Of a stretch of DNA of 64,000 bases, positions 18,318 through 26,912 are shown piece after piece. Origin of the DNA: Vulcanibacillus modesticaldus (GTDB lineage Bacteria > Bacillota > Bacilli > Tepidibacillales > Tepidibacillaceae); assembly GCF_001730235.1 (NCBI RefSeq), contig NZ_MIJF01000056.1, positions 1 through 64,000 of the forward strand, read 5' to 3'. How positions within the stretch are numbered: the first letter of the stretch is position 1; every line of letters starts with the position of its first letter. The position numbers and the translations under genes are program-made. The notes beneath the pieces are model-generated. The model did no database searches, was not told where the DNA came from, and worked only from the letters and a program-made list of their open reading frames with translations.

Positions 18318-19724
18318 CTATAATTTAGCTCCAGCAATTCCAGGGGAGGTCATTTCCTTAACATCAAGAATGACATCTAACTCCTCCTTTGTCAATAAGC
18401 CCCGTTCTAAACAGATTTCTCTAATTGACCTACCTGTTTCTAAAGCTTCTTTGGCCACTTGGGTTGCCACCTCATATCCAACATGAGGATTAATAGCTGT
18501 AACTATTCCAACACTCTTTTCAACCAGATGTTCACAATGATCAACATTTGCCGTAATACCATCAATTAAATATTTTGTAAACACTTTTATTCCATTTTGT
18601 AAAATACTTAAAGATTGTAGTAGATTAAAAACCAAAACTGGTTCCATAACATTTAGTTCTAATTGACCTGCTTCTGAAGCAAGAGAGATAGTATGATCAT
18701 TTCCAATAACCTGGAATGAAATCTGGTTAATTACTTCGGCTAATACCGGGTTAACCTTACCTGGCATTATTGATGACCCAGGTTGGCGAGGTGGTAGGTT
18801 AATTTCATTAATACCTGTTTTAGGACCAGATGCCATCAATCTAAGATCATTAGCAATTTTTGAGATATTTATCGCTAATATTTTTAATGATGAAGAGACC
18901 TCAGTATAGGCATCTGTGTTTTGTGTTGCGTCAACAAGATTTTCCGCATTTTTTAATGGGTGTCCAGTCAATTCTGCCAATATTTCAACAACCCGTTTAA
19001 TATATTCAGGTTTGGCATTAAGTCCTGTACCGACGGCGGTAGCACCCATATTAATTTCCCCAAGGTGTTGAACAGATTGTCCAATTCGTTTTATATCTCT
19101 ACCAATAACTTTGGCGTAAGCTCCAAATTCTTGTCCAAGTCGGATAGGAACAGCATCTTGTAAATGGGTTCTTCCCATTTTGATAACATCATCAAATTCT
19201 TTTTCTTTTTTATGTAATGATTTTTTTAATTCATATAATGCTTCTAACAATCCCTTAGCTAGATTAAATATCGCAATATGAATGGCCGTAGGGAATGAAT
19301 CGTTTGTTGATTGCGCCATATTAACATGGGTATTGGGACTAACAACTGAATAATCACCTTTTTTCCCACCCAATATTTCAATAGCTCGATTAGCAATAAC
19401 TTCATTAGCATTCATATTAAATGAAGTACCTGCTCCACCTTGAATCGAATCAACTATAAATTGGTCGTGTAATTTACCAGCGATAATTTCGTCAGTGGCT
19501 TTAATTATTGCCTCAGCAATTCTTTTATTTAAATAACCAACTTCAGAGTTTGCCATTGCTGCTGCTTTCTTCACATAACCAAAAGCAATGATTAATTCCT
19601 TATGAGGTGGATATCCGGTAATTGGAAAATTTTCTACAGCACGCATGGTTTGAATACCATAATAGGCATCACGTGGTACCTCTTTAGTTCCTAGTAAGTC
19701 TCTTTCGATACGATATTCGCTCAT
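18318..19724 (-). CDS. aspA: Aspartate ammonia-lyase
   Basis: Aspartase converts L-aspartate to fumarate and ammonia. The 468-residue protein follows aspartases rather than class II fumarases in its N-terminus (RIERDLLGTKEVPRDAYYGIQ, then ENFPITG). It shares the superfamily signature GSSIMPGKVNP, which holds the catalytic Ser loop. It sits alone with its own terminator between the SpoIIB-like gene and the maf block, which is not its place in B. subtilis. It could supply fumarate for anaerobic respiration; that is inference. A close homologue, fumarase C, is the alternative. Confidence 0.9.
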   Translation of the reverse strand: MSEYRIERDLLGTKEVPRDAYYGIQTMRAVENFPITGYPPHKELIIAFGYVKKAAAMANSEVGYLNKRIAEAIIKATDEIIAGKLHDQFIVDSIQGGAGTSFNMNANEVIANRAIEILGGKKGDYSVVSPNTHVNMAQSTNDSFPTAIHIAIFNLAKGLLEALYELKKSLHKKEKEFDDVIKMGRTHLQDAVPIRLGQEFGAYAKVIGRDIKRIGQSVQHLGEINMGATAVGTGLNAKPEYIKRVVEILAELTGHPLKNAENLVDATQNTDAYTEVSSSLKILAINISKIANDLRLMASGPKTGINEINLPPRQPGSSIMPGKVNPVLAEVINQISFQVIGNDHTISLASEAGQLELNVMEPVLVFNLLQSLSILQNGIKVFTKYLIDGITANVDHCEHLVEKSVGIVTAINPHVGYEVATQVAKEALETGRSIREICLERGLLTKEELDVILDVKEMTSPGIAGAKL

Positions 19725-19826
19725 ATTGCTTTGACCCCCAAGTAAAATTAGAACAAATTTTTCATATTTTTTGTTTATTTCACGTATTAAATATTATCTC
19801 ACTTATGTTTTATAAAGACAATATTA

Positions 19827-20921
19827 TTATATTTCACTTTGACTTTTGGTTAATCCTTCATAACTCATCTTATAGTTTATCAATGATTCTTGTATCTTCC
19901 ATAAATATTGTTTATTTGGATTTTTTCTGTACTCAGTAGCTGCTTCAACTGCATAATTCATCTGTTCAACCATACTCTGAAGAACTTTTTGCTCTAAAAA
20001 GAGGTTTTCTTCTTTTATATATGCTTTTATGATTTGTGCTTCCAATAAAAATTGTTGATGTAACCTTACTAATTCCTCATAATCAATTCCAGATGGATAA
20101 TCAGTTAAACCACTAATTGACCCCTTAGCTAAAAGATCTACCATTTGGTCCCCTATAGTTATAAATTTAAAAAATGATTGATTAGTTTCACTAGGTAATT
20201 TTATCTTATATTCAGGTATCGTATATTCTTTTACATATATCTCTAAATCCTGGGAATTTAATGATGATTTTAGGCTTTCTGCTACCTCTTTTGTCGACCC
20301 AATTCCCACGAATACCCGATAAGGACCTTGTCCAACTATAACTGCAGCCCTCCCGAGTGTTTTTTGCTCAGATAAAATCAGCTCCGCCCTTGAACGTTCT
20401 GAAAACACACCTACTTGGAGCACATATATATTTTGTAATGGAATTGATTGATTAATCTTAATTTCAGAATTAGAAAACTGTTGTTGACTTGATATTTGCC
20501 CATTGACATTCTCTTGCTCAAACATCGGTTGCAGATAATAATTAAGTAGGATATAACCAAAAATCATTCCAGTAATTATGGCACTGGTACCAGCAACTAT
20601 TGCTTTAATAAATTGGGGATTAATCCCATTATTTTTACGTTTTCTCCTATTTATTTTCCTTCTGTCAACATCTGAGTAGTCCCTATAGTATATATTCCTA
20701 GTTGGGTGCTTTGTAAAAGTTACATAATCCATATTGTGTTGATCATTTAATTCTGATTGAAGGTTATCTTCCTTATTAAAATTTTTTTCCACTAAGTCCA
20801 TACTTCCAATTGTCTGTGTATTAAAAATTAGCTTACTATTGTCTTTTAGTTGATTATCTGAAGATTTTTTTCGTTTTTCCAAAGGTACCCATGCTCTAAT
20901 GGTTATTTTAGGCTTGTCCAT
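19827..20921 (-). CDS. spoIIB: SPOR-domain membrane protein, SpoIIB-like
   Basis: The 364-residue protein has a long cytosolic N-terminus, a single membrane helix (about residues 107-129, AIVAGTSAIITGMIFGYILL), and a SPOR domain (IYVLQVGVFSERSRAEL through YRVFVGIGS) that binds denuded septal peptidoglycan. A helical C-terminal domain follows. SpoIIB in B. subtilis has this layout and lies just upstream of comC-maf-radC-mreB; here the same relative position is kept. Sequence similarity outside SPOR is too low to prove orthology by eye. ATG 20921 is preceded by AAGGAG. Confidence 0.65.
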   Translation of the reverse strand: MDKPKITIRAWVPLEKRKKSSDNQLKDNSKLIFNTQTIGSMDLVEKNFNKEDNLQSELNDQHNMDYVTFTKHPTRNIYYRDYSDVDRRKINRRKRKNNGINPQFIKAIVAGTSAIITGMIFGYILLNYYLQPMFEQENVNGQISSQQQFSNSEIKINQSIPLQNIYVLQVGVFSERSRAELILSEQKTLGRAAVIVGQGPYRVFVGIGSTKEVAESLKSSLNSQDLEIYVKEYTIPEYKIKLPSETNQSFFKFITIGDQMVDLLAKGSISGLTDYPSGIDYEELVRLHQQFLLEAQIIKAYIKEENLFLEQKVLQSMVEQMNYAVEAATEYRKNPNKQYLWKIQESLINYKMSYEGLTKSQSEI

Positions 20922-21006
20922 TCTATTCAACTCCTTTTGATAAAACTACTATTCAATATATATTTCAAAAAAAGCTAAATAGAACTTTATTACCAAAAAA
21001 TCTAGC

Positions 21007-21033
21007 AAAAAAAAATAGACTTCTATGAGTCTA
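21007..21033 (-). terminator. Intrinsic terminator at the end of the pilus operon
   Basis: Minus RNA AAUAGACU-UCAUAGA-AGUCUAUU followed by nine U, directly at the stop of the acidic lipoprotein gene. Confidence 0.88.
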
Positions 21034-21034
21034 T

Positions 21035-21424
21035 TTAGTCAATTATCCAACTATCGAATTGCAGTTGTCCATCTATGAAGTCAGATTCACCACTACCATT
21101 TGATCCGGTATTAGAATCACCATTTCCTCCCACATTCCCATCATTACTTCCATTATTAGAATCTTCATCTTCATCTTCATCATCATCTTCATCTTTGCCG
21201 TCTTCATCTTTTTTATCATCATCTTTTTTATTTTTATCGTCATCTTTATCCTGGTATCCATCTGTTCTATCTCCATTATCTATCTTGTCATCACCACTAT
21301 AGTAACCTCCGCTTCCATCGTAAGTACTATCAACAGACCTGTTCCAACATCCCGTTAAAGAAAAAATCAATAAGATAGATATTATAATTAAATAAATTTT
21401 CTTCAGCACCGATATTTTCGTCAT
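21035..21424 (-). CDS. Small lipoprotein with Asp/Lys/Glu low-complexity region
   Basis: This 129-residue protein has a signal sequence with lipobox SLTGC (Cys26), so it is probably lipid-anchored outside the membrane. The rest is low complexity: a Gly/Tyr/Asp stretch, then alternating acidic and Lys runs (about residues 55-90), then Gly/Asn/Ser repeats. The acidic region is encoded by iterated GAT/GAA/AAA triplets that could vary in length by slippage. It is the last gene of the type IV pilus operon, 16 bases behind the PilX-like gene. I do not recognise a family; a surface or calcium-binding role is only a guess. Confidence 0.7.
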   Translation of the reverse strand: MTKISVLKKIYLIIISILLIFSLTGCWNRSVDSTYDGSGGYYSGDDKIDNGDRTDGYQDKDDDKNKKDDDKKDEDGKDEDDDEDEDEDSNNGSNDGNVGGNGDSNTGSNGSGESDFIDGQLQFDSWIID

Positions 21425-21440
21425 TCTATCACCCCATCAG

Positions 21441-22388
21441 CTAATTGGCAGGAAATACGTCTGTATTACTAGACTCGACATAAATTTGATCAGCAGCAAT
21501 ACTTTTCAGATATATCTTGGGAGATTTTTTGATCTCTATTTTACCTTTAACTATCAAATTACCACCAATATTAATGTTATTAACTTTATCAATCTTCAAA
21601 TCGCCATCGTAGATCACTAAATCTCCTAAAACTGTAAAATTATTTAGTTTGTTAAGCTCCATATCCCCTTTAATATACGCATCACCGTTTACTGTAATGT
21701 TTGGTCTTTTTTTACCTTTTCCTTTAATCTTCAGCGGGCCTTCCACCCATAAATTAGTAAAGGTTACATTACTATCATACTTTTCATCTAAGCTGTCAAA
21801 CTTAGAATAACTATTTTCGTTGTATCCAATCACAAAACTACTATATTTTTGAAAGATTAAATTAGCAAATAGGGTGTCAGAAATTCCTATTATATCCTGT
21901 GCTTGATAACTAGACTTAAAATTATTATTTCCATCAACTTGTGCTTCCGGATTGGTTTTACTACTTATTATTATCTTATTATTATCAAATATCGTAATAT
22001 CAAAAGTCCGATAAGTTATTGCAATTTGACTATTAGATCTTTGATTAAAAAAATCGCCTTCAGTAGCATAAAATATTCTATTTTTACTTTTGTCAATTCC
22101 AGAGCTCAATTTAATATTAAATAGGGTTTCACTATTGACGCCGATCTGCTTTACTACTTCTTCTAACTGGTCTTCTGTTTGAAGATTATTAGCTTCAACT
22201 ATAGCCTTAGTTATTTCAACGGCACTCTCAAGTACATAATTATTTTGATTCTTGAGGGTTTCTATCTCCATCTCCCGAGTATCATGTAAAATAGTATTCA
22301 AATAAGGGACAGTAAAGATTGTGGCAATCACGATAAATGCCAACACCATTATAAGAGCATACCCTTTTTCATTAGATAGATACTTCAT
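21441..22388 (-). CDS. PilX/GspK-like pilus-tip protein with beta-repeat domain
   Basis: The 315-residue product begins with a type III-like signal, EKG then YALIMVLAFIVIATIF. Glu5 of the mature form is missing, as in the tip pseudopilin GspK/PilX. The C-terminal half (about residues 210-310) is a ladder of short strands such as ITVNGDAYIKGDMEL, FTVLGDLVIYDGDLKI and INIGGNLIVKGKIEI, resembling bactofilin or beta-helix sheets. The ATG at 22388, after AAAGGTGAT, is used rather than the frame start at 22427, which would overlap the preceding gene. It is the last pilin-like gene of the operon. Confidence 0.7.
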   Translation of the reverse strand: MKYLSNEKGYALIMVLAFIVIATIFTVPYLNTILHDTREMEIETLKNQNNYVLESAVEITKAIVEANNLQTEDQLEEVVKQIGVNSETLFNIKLSSGIDKSKNRIFYATEGDFFNQRSNSQIAITYRTFDITIFDNNKIIISSKTNPEAQVDGNNNFKSSYQAQDIIGISDTLFANLIFQKYSSFVIGYNENSYSKFDSLDEKYDSNVTFTNLWVEGPLKIKGKGKKRPNITVNGDAYIKGDMELNKLNNFTVLGDLVIYDGDLKIDKVNNINIGGNLIVKGKIEIKKSPKIYLKSIAADQIYVESSNTDVFPAN

Positions 22389-22414
22389 TGTTATCACCTT
22401 TAAAATATTGCCCG

Positions 22415-22921
22415 TCAATAGTTCCAAATCGGGAAATAAATGTATCTGTTTTCTAATTTAACTTCGATATTTTTGTCGTTTACTGTACTTGATAGTTTAA
22501 TAGTATATAGTAACTTTTTAACCGTTTCACCCTCTTCTTTAAGAAAAAAACCGGTAACATTATTCGAAAGTGTGACAGGAAAATTATCATTATAATATAT
22601 TAAACTTGTACCATTTAATTCAAATACAAACTTTTCAGTCTGATCTTCCGATGAATAAAAACTATAACGGTTTCCAGTAACTTTTAGAAATGAATTCTGA
22701 TCTGGAATATTGGTTGAATTTCGCACAACAAATATTAATTGTGCTTCGATCTTCTGTGCTTCTTTAAAAAGTTTACTCCTTAATGTTTCCTCTTGAAAAT
22801 CATTTATCGTTTCCATAACTAAAGGCAAAGTGACTGCACTTATGGTAGTTAATAATGCCACAACTGCTAATACTTCTAATAAGGTTATACCATCGTTTTT
22901 GTGAAGAATTTTTTTTAACAT
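22415..22921 (-). CDS. Type IV prepilin-like minor pilin
   Basis: The 168-residue protein has a prepilin peptidase site after NDG, with mature ITLLEVLAVVALLTTISAV carrying Glu5 and a hydrophobic helix of about 20 residues. The globular part has the alternating strands of GspH/PulJ-type minor pilins. It sits between another minor pilin and the PilX-like gene. Confidence 0.82.
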   Translation of the reverse strand: MLKKILHKNDGITLLEVLAVVALLTTISAVTLPLVMETINDFQEETLRSKLFKEAQKIEAQLIFVVRNSTNIPDQNSFLKVTGNRYSFYSSEDQTEKFVFELNGTSLIYYNDNFPVTLSNNVTGFFLKEEGETVKKLLYTIKLSSTVNDKNIEVKLENRYIYFPIWNY

Positions 22922-22939
22922 TAAAACATCCCTTTACCA

Positions 22940-23401
22940 CTAACGTTTTATTATCACACTTAAGTTAATAGGTTTGTAATTTATTACGTCACTTTTTGGT
23001 GCTAAACTAACACTAATTTTGTAGAGATTCGTTGGCTTTGTATTGATAATAGCAGAGAGCATACTATCTGGTATTAGATAATTTTCAATGGTAAATGATA
23101 ATATGAAATCTGTTCCGTTAAGTGAAATCGGATAATTAGTTATCTTGACAGAGCTTGGATTAGAAATATCAAATGATTCTCCTCCAATATTCACAGATAA
23201 TTGATTTTGTCGCAACCCCGATTTTAATTCTTCAATAATGCCAGTGGCAACAATTTTGGTATCTAATTGTTTAATATTTTCCTGATTTGATTTGTAACCT
23301 TGAAAAAATAAGTTAGTAAATGGTATTAGAACCACCATCAAAAGTGTCATTGCCGCCAATAGCTCTATTAGAGTTACTCCTTTTTCATGCTTCTGTTCCA
23401 T
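22940..23401 (-). CDS. Type IV prepilin-like minor pilin (PulJ-like)
   Basis: The product of about 153 residues has a short leader ending in EKG and mature VTLIELLAAMTLLMVVLI with Glu5. Its position after pilO and its length fit a minor pilin that primes pilus assembly. Starts at 23401 (after GGTGAAAC) and 23413 are both possible. Confidence 0.82.
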   Translation of the reverse strand: MEQKHEKGVTLIELLAAMTLLMVVLIPFTNLFFQGYKSNQENIKQLDTKIVATGIIEELKSGLRQNQLSVNIGGESFDISNPSSVKITNYPISLNGTDFILSFTIENYLIPDSMLSAIINTKPTNLYKISVSLAPKSDVINYKPINLSVIIKR

Positions 23402-23423
23402 ATGTTTCACCATTTTCCCAAAG

Positions 23424-24053
23424 CTAATCTTCTAGCTCTATCACAGGAGTTATTTTATTTGATGGAGGATAAGTGATAATAGGTTCTAAATCAGGAATTT
23501 TACCTTGCATATCTGGAATATAAAATATATCAAATGTTAACTCATAGATAGGACCGTCCTCATCCACAAAAAAACCTAATTTTTTTAAATTAATCAATCG
23601 ATCAGCTTCATAGATATTTTGAATAAATGATCTTATCTGCTCGTATTTATCACTAGTTACCATCATATTAAAAGTCAATGATTGATAAATTGTATTTTCT
23701 TCATTTTTTTTCCGACTATCTTGATTCTTAACATCGTCATCATCATTAAGATTTAAGGATATTAAGTTGATTTTGTCTGCTTTGGATATTTGATAGAAAA
23801 ATTGAAATAACTGAGGAATCCCTTTAGAACCGGGCAAACGATAATAAAAACTATCGATATCATCCTTTGTTGGTTCTTTCTTCATTTTAGCTAGCTGTTC
23901 AGTAATTAAAGTTAAATATTCTTGTTCTTTCTTAATTTCCTGTTCAACAGCATAAATACCTTGATTCAAAGCATTAATCTTATAGAAATAAAACCCTCCT
24001 AAAGCTATAAAAAAAATTCCAATGAGAATAATCGCTTTTTTAGCCTCATTCAT
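23424..24053 (-). CDS. pilO: Type IV pilus inner-membrane assembly protein PilO
   Basis: This 209-residue bitopic protein has one N-terminal helix (about residues 7-24), a coiled coil (about 30-62), and a ferredoxin-like domain typical of PilO/GspM. It overlaps the end of pilN by eight bases. With PilM and PilN it forms the alignment subcomplex that couples the cytosolic motor to the pilus. Sequence is divergent; the call depends partly on operon position. Confidence 0.82.
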   Translation of the reverse strand: MNEAKKAIILIGIFFIALGGFYFYKINALNQGIYAVEQEIKKEQEYLTLITEQLAKMKKEPTKDDIDSFYYRLPGSKGIPQLFQFFYQISKADKINLISLNLNDDDDVKNQDSRKKNEENTIYQSLTFNMMVTSDKYEQIRSFIQNIYEADRLINLKKLGFFVDEDGPIYELTFDIFYIPDMQGKIPDLEPIITYPPSNKITPVIELED

Positions 24054-24645
24054 TATATGTAGCTCCCTTCTTATAAAAGGACTGAAGGTCTATTTTGATT
24101 TCCATATTAAATTGCATTAATTGGCCACGGTCACTTTTTTGATTGGATTGTAAATCTAAAGAAAATTCACTTTCATTCACGCTTTTAATACTTATATCTT
24201 TCACCCAGTATAACTCATTAAGGAGTTGAATATATTGACCAATAACTTCAAGAGATGGAAATTCACCTATAAGATTAATAATTCCTTCTTCTGACCATTC
24301 AACAACATAAAGATATCCATTACTTGGTAATAATCTGCTCATATCATCAATTAAAGGGACCAGATTAACATGTTTTTTTATTAACGAATTGTAATTGGCT
24401 AAATAAGCTGAAAATAGTTGTGAATCTTCTTTGTTTTTATTTAATATCTTTTGTTGTTGTTCACGTTGCTTCTTTATTAGCTCTAATTGTTGATTTTTGT
24501 CAGCTAAAATTCTGGATTTTTCCCAAATATGCCAACTTACCAAAGAGCTAGTAGAAATTATTAAAATAGCCGCTATGATCGCAATAGGCCACAAAAATTT
24601 TTTTGTTGCTGGTATTTCTGGTAAAAGATTAATTTCCATTTTCAA
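24046..24645 (-). CDS. pilN: Type IV pilus assembly protein PilN
   Basis: The 199-residue protein carries the short cytosolic motif INLLPEIP near the N-terminus, which in PilN binds the groove of PilM. One membrane helix (about residues 16-38), a coiled coil and a ferredoxin-like domain follow. Start at 24645 or 24639 (second Met). It overlaps pilM by 17 bases, implying coupled translation. Confidence 0.88.
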   Translation of the reverse strand: MKMEINLLPEIPATKKFLWPIAIIAAILIISTSSLVSWHIWEKSRILADKNQQLELIKKQREQQQKILNKNKEDSQLFSAYLANYNSLIKKHVNLVPLIDDMSRLLPSNGYLYVVEWSEEGIINLIGEFPSLEVIGQYIQLLNELYWVKDISIKSVNESEFSLDLQSNQKSDRGQLMQFNMEIKIDLQSFYKKGATYNE

Positions 24646-25591
24646 CTACCGCCTTTCTCAAGAAGAGACCAATACCAACTTCATACCCCTTATACTCGTC
24701 TCCTTGTTGAGACAGTTCACTATTTTTGTAAACTAATGGATTTACGCTTATATCTAGCCTCTCTTTTAATAAACGATAAAAATCTTCAGGAAAATCTATT
24801 TCTGAAGTAATCCAGCAACTATTTATTTTTTTATCCCGGTTATTTAAAGTATATTGATAAAAATTTATCGCCCGTTCAATCTCATAGGCAAAGTCAGATA
24901 TGAAAGGTTGATAGTTTTCGGAGTTGGAGACTTCCATCGGTATATGTCTTGTAAATGCCAAGATTCCTTTATCTAAAATATGCGCATCTACTCCATGCTT
25001 AGTAACATTCACCAATAATAACGCATCATCAGATTGATATGGATACAGGTGAGAAAATAATCTATATAAGCTTAAAGCTGGGATATCGATTACTTTTGGC
25101 TTCATTTTGTTTTCATACAACACATCAACTAAAGGAAAGATAAATGAACCTGGTGCCGCTACCAAAACCACTTGGATCGCCTGTTCACCCACTTCATTAA
25201 AAATCGGTAAATCGGATTTTACTTTAACTAGATCAAATATTGGATTGTTAAAAGGAAGGTGAATTGAATATCCAAGCTCATGTTGAACAATTTGTTTTAA
25301 ATCCTTGACGGGTATATCCGGCATTGTTTGATGACGAATGATTACTATGGAACTAGGGATAACAATCCGCACCGTTTTTGCCTTAATATTGTTAGATTCT
25401 AATTGTTCCAATAGGAGATCTTTCCATTTTTCTTTATCTAAAATTCCATTTTCAACAACATTGTTCTCAACTGTGGATACGTGGTGGATAGCAATAATAT
25501 CATCATTTTTTGTTGTAACTTCAACAAATCTTATAGTATAATCATCGAATACGATTGCTAGTTGTCTCAACTTTTTACTGAAAAATGTCAT
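24629..25591 (-). CDS. pilM: Type IV pilus assembly ATPase-like protein PilM
   Basis: This 320-residue protein has the actin/FtsA-like fold of PilM: an N-terminal strand pair LAIVFDDYTIRFVEV, a VVLVAAPGSFIFPLVDVL segment, and a C-terminal region that closes the ATP cleft. Without PilM the PilN cytosolic tail has no partner, so the M-N-O order supports all three calls. B. subtilis has no such gene set; this is the Clostridium/Gram-negative style of pilus. Confidence 0.85.
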   Translation of the reverse strand: MTFFSKKLRQLAIVFDDYTIRFVEVTTKNDDIIAIHHVSTVENNVVENGILDKEKWKDLLLEQLESNNIKAKTVRIVIPSSIVIIRHQTMPDIPVKDLKQIVQHELGYSIHLPFNNPIFDLVKVKSDLPIFNEVGEQAIQVVLVAAPGSFIFPLVDVLYENKMKPKVIDIPALSLYRLFSHLYPYQSDDALLLVNVTKHGVDAHILDKGILAFTRHIPMEVSNSENYQPFISDFAYEIERAINFYQYTLNNRDKKINSCWITSEIDFPEDFYRLLKERLDISVNPLVYKNSELSQQGDEYKGYEVGIGLFLRKAVVENGN

Positions 25592-25629
25592 AAATAATCC
25601 ACCTCATCTATCTGTAGAAAAAAATAAGA

Positions 25630-26385
25630 CTATATAACCAATGTTAAATACCAACGCCAAATTTCTTCACCATAAAAATAGGTGATGATTGTTCCGATAA
25701 AAATAAAAGGACCAAAGGGAATCATCTGCTTACGTTGAACTTTTCCAGTAATTAGAAGTATTCCTCCAAAGATTGCACCGATTGCCATCGATAAAAATAA
25801 TGCCAGTAGAGTATTCTGCCATCCTAAGGCCAGGCCAATGAAGAAGAATAACTTAATATCGCCGCCTCCCATTCCGCCTCGACTTAAAATGGCAACTAAT
25901 AATAGAAATCCACTTCCGACAAATGCACCAATCAGATAGCTCCAAATAGCTTCAGTATGTATCCATAAACGTAAAACAAATAACAAAACAATGCCTGGAT
26001 AAGTTAAGCGATTAGGAATAATCTGATATTTTAAATCACTTAGGGTAACAGCAATCATTAACATTACAAATGGATAACCGATAACCAATTCTGTATTGTA
26101 TCCAACAAAATAAGGTAACAATAAAAAAATAAAAAGAGTTAATAATTCTCCTAATGGGTAAATTGGAGAAATCTTCGTACCACAATAACGACATTTCCCC
26201 TTAAGTCCAATGTAACTTAATACTGGGATCAAATCTAGTACAGATAAACGATGTTGACAAATTGGACAATGGGAGGGTGGAAAAATAATAGATTCTTTTT
26301 TAGGAACGCGTAAAGCCACCACATTTAAAAAAGAACCAATAAATAATGCTAAAATACTATAAAAAATCCAAAATAATAGATTCAT
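25630..26385 (-). CDS. pilD: Prepilin peptidase (PilD/ComC)
   Basis: This 251-residue aspartic membrane peptidase and methyltransferase begins with the N-terminal FLNVVALRVP motif. It has the zinc-binding CPICQHRL...CRYCGTKI quartet, catalytic Asp in TLSDLKYQIIPN and GGGDIKL, and eight hydrophobic segments. It processes the prepilins encoded on both sides. In B. subtilis the orthologue comC stands alone in this chromosomal place, between the folC side and spoIIB/maf. Confidence 0.95.
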   Translation of the reverse strand: MNLLFWIFYSILALFIGSFLNVVALRVPKKESIIFPPSHCPICQHRLSVLDLIPVLSYIGLKGKCRYCGTKISPIYPLGELLTLFIFLLLPYFVGYNTELVIGYPFVMLMIAVTLSDLKYQIIPNRLTYPGIVLLFVLRLWIHTEAIWSYLIGAFVGSGFLLLVAILSRGGMGGGDIKLFFFIGLALGWQNTLLALFLSMAIGAIFGGILLITGKVQRKQMIPFGPFIFIGTIITYFYGEEIWRWYLTLVI

Positions 26386-26400
26386 AGTTTATACCTCATT

Positions 26401-26447
26401 TTTAAAAAATAATGGTAGGTGCCAACATATTATAGAAGGTTGGCACC
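26401..26447 (-). terminator. Attenuator-like hairpin between major pilin gene and pilD
   Basis: Minus RNA forms a perfect 9-bp stem GGUGCCAAC/GUUGGCACC with a 12-base loop, then UACCAUUAUUUUUU. Placed behind the major pilin gene inside an operon, it could end most transcripts there and so keep pilin in excess over the assembly proteins; that is inference. Confidence 0.6.
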
Positions 26448-26459
26448 AAAGAAATAGTA

Positions 26460-26831
26460 TTAGTTAGTGATTTTTGATTGGTATTTTGTATCGTTTGCGT
26501 TACCATCTTCATATATTATATTAGGTTCATCTCTGGATATATAATCATCTGTTTCATAACCATCTGGTAGATTCTTTAAATACTTCGCTGTGATTAACTC
26601 ACCAACAGTAACATCGTCATCACTAGGTGTCATTATAAAATACCTTTGGGCAGCATCTAAAATAATTTCACCACTTGCATCTTCTGCTTCACTACTCGCA
26701 TTTTCAATCTGATTTAAAACTACAGGAACTGCCACGCTTGCTAAAATACCTAAGATTACAATAACAGCAAGTAACTCTACTAAAGTTACACCACGTTGGT
26801 TAGATAAATGTTTATGAACTGTCTTCCTCAT
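26460..26831 (-). CDS. pilA: Major type IV pilin (ComGC/PilA-like)
   Basis: The 123-residue prepilin has a 14-residue basic leader ending QRG, mature VTLVELLAVIVILGILASVAV (Glu5), and a small acidic globular domain with no Cys pair. It is about the size of ComGC-type pilins. Its separate hairpins upstream and downstream suggest its mRNA level is set apart from the rest of the operon. AGGGAGGTGAA precedes the start. Confidence 0.92.
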   Translation of the reverse strand: MRKTVHKHLSNQRGVTLVELLAVIVILGILASVAVPVVLNQIENASSEAEDASGEIILDAAQRYFIMTPSDDDVTVGELITAKYLKNLPDGYETDDYISRDEPNIIYEDGNANDTKYQSKITN

Positions 26832-26864
26832 TCATTTCACCTCCCTCATCTAGTATATCTTATT

Positions 26865-26895
26865 GTGGCCTAGTCAGGATCGCACTGTAGGCCAC
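26865..26895 (-). promoter_or_regulatory. Hairpin in the pilC-pilA intergenic leader
   Basis: GTGGCCTA and TAGGCCAC form an 8-bp inverted repeat with a 15-base loop, some 35-65 bases upstream of the pilin start. No U-run follows on the minus strand, so it is more likely a 5' mRNA stabiliser or processing site than a terminator. Confidence 0.4.
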
Positions 26896-26912
26896 TTAAA
26901 TCTATTAATATC

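Noticed and set aside
21073-21302. Overlapping frames (a Ser-rich plus-strand frame and a Lys/Met-rich minus-strand frame) in the lipoprotein region
   Set aside because: They are frame shadows of the GAT/GAA/AAA triplet repeats; neither has a ribosome binding site or recognisable sequence.
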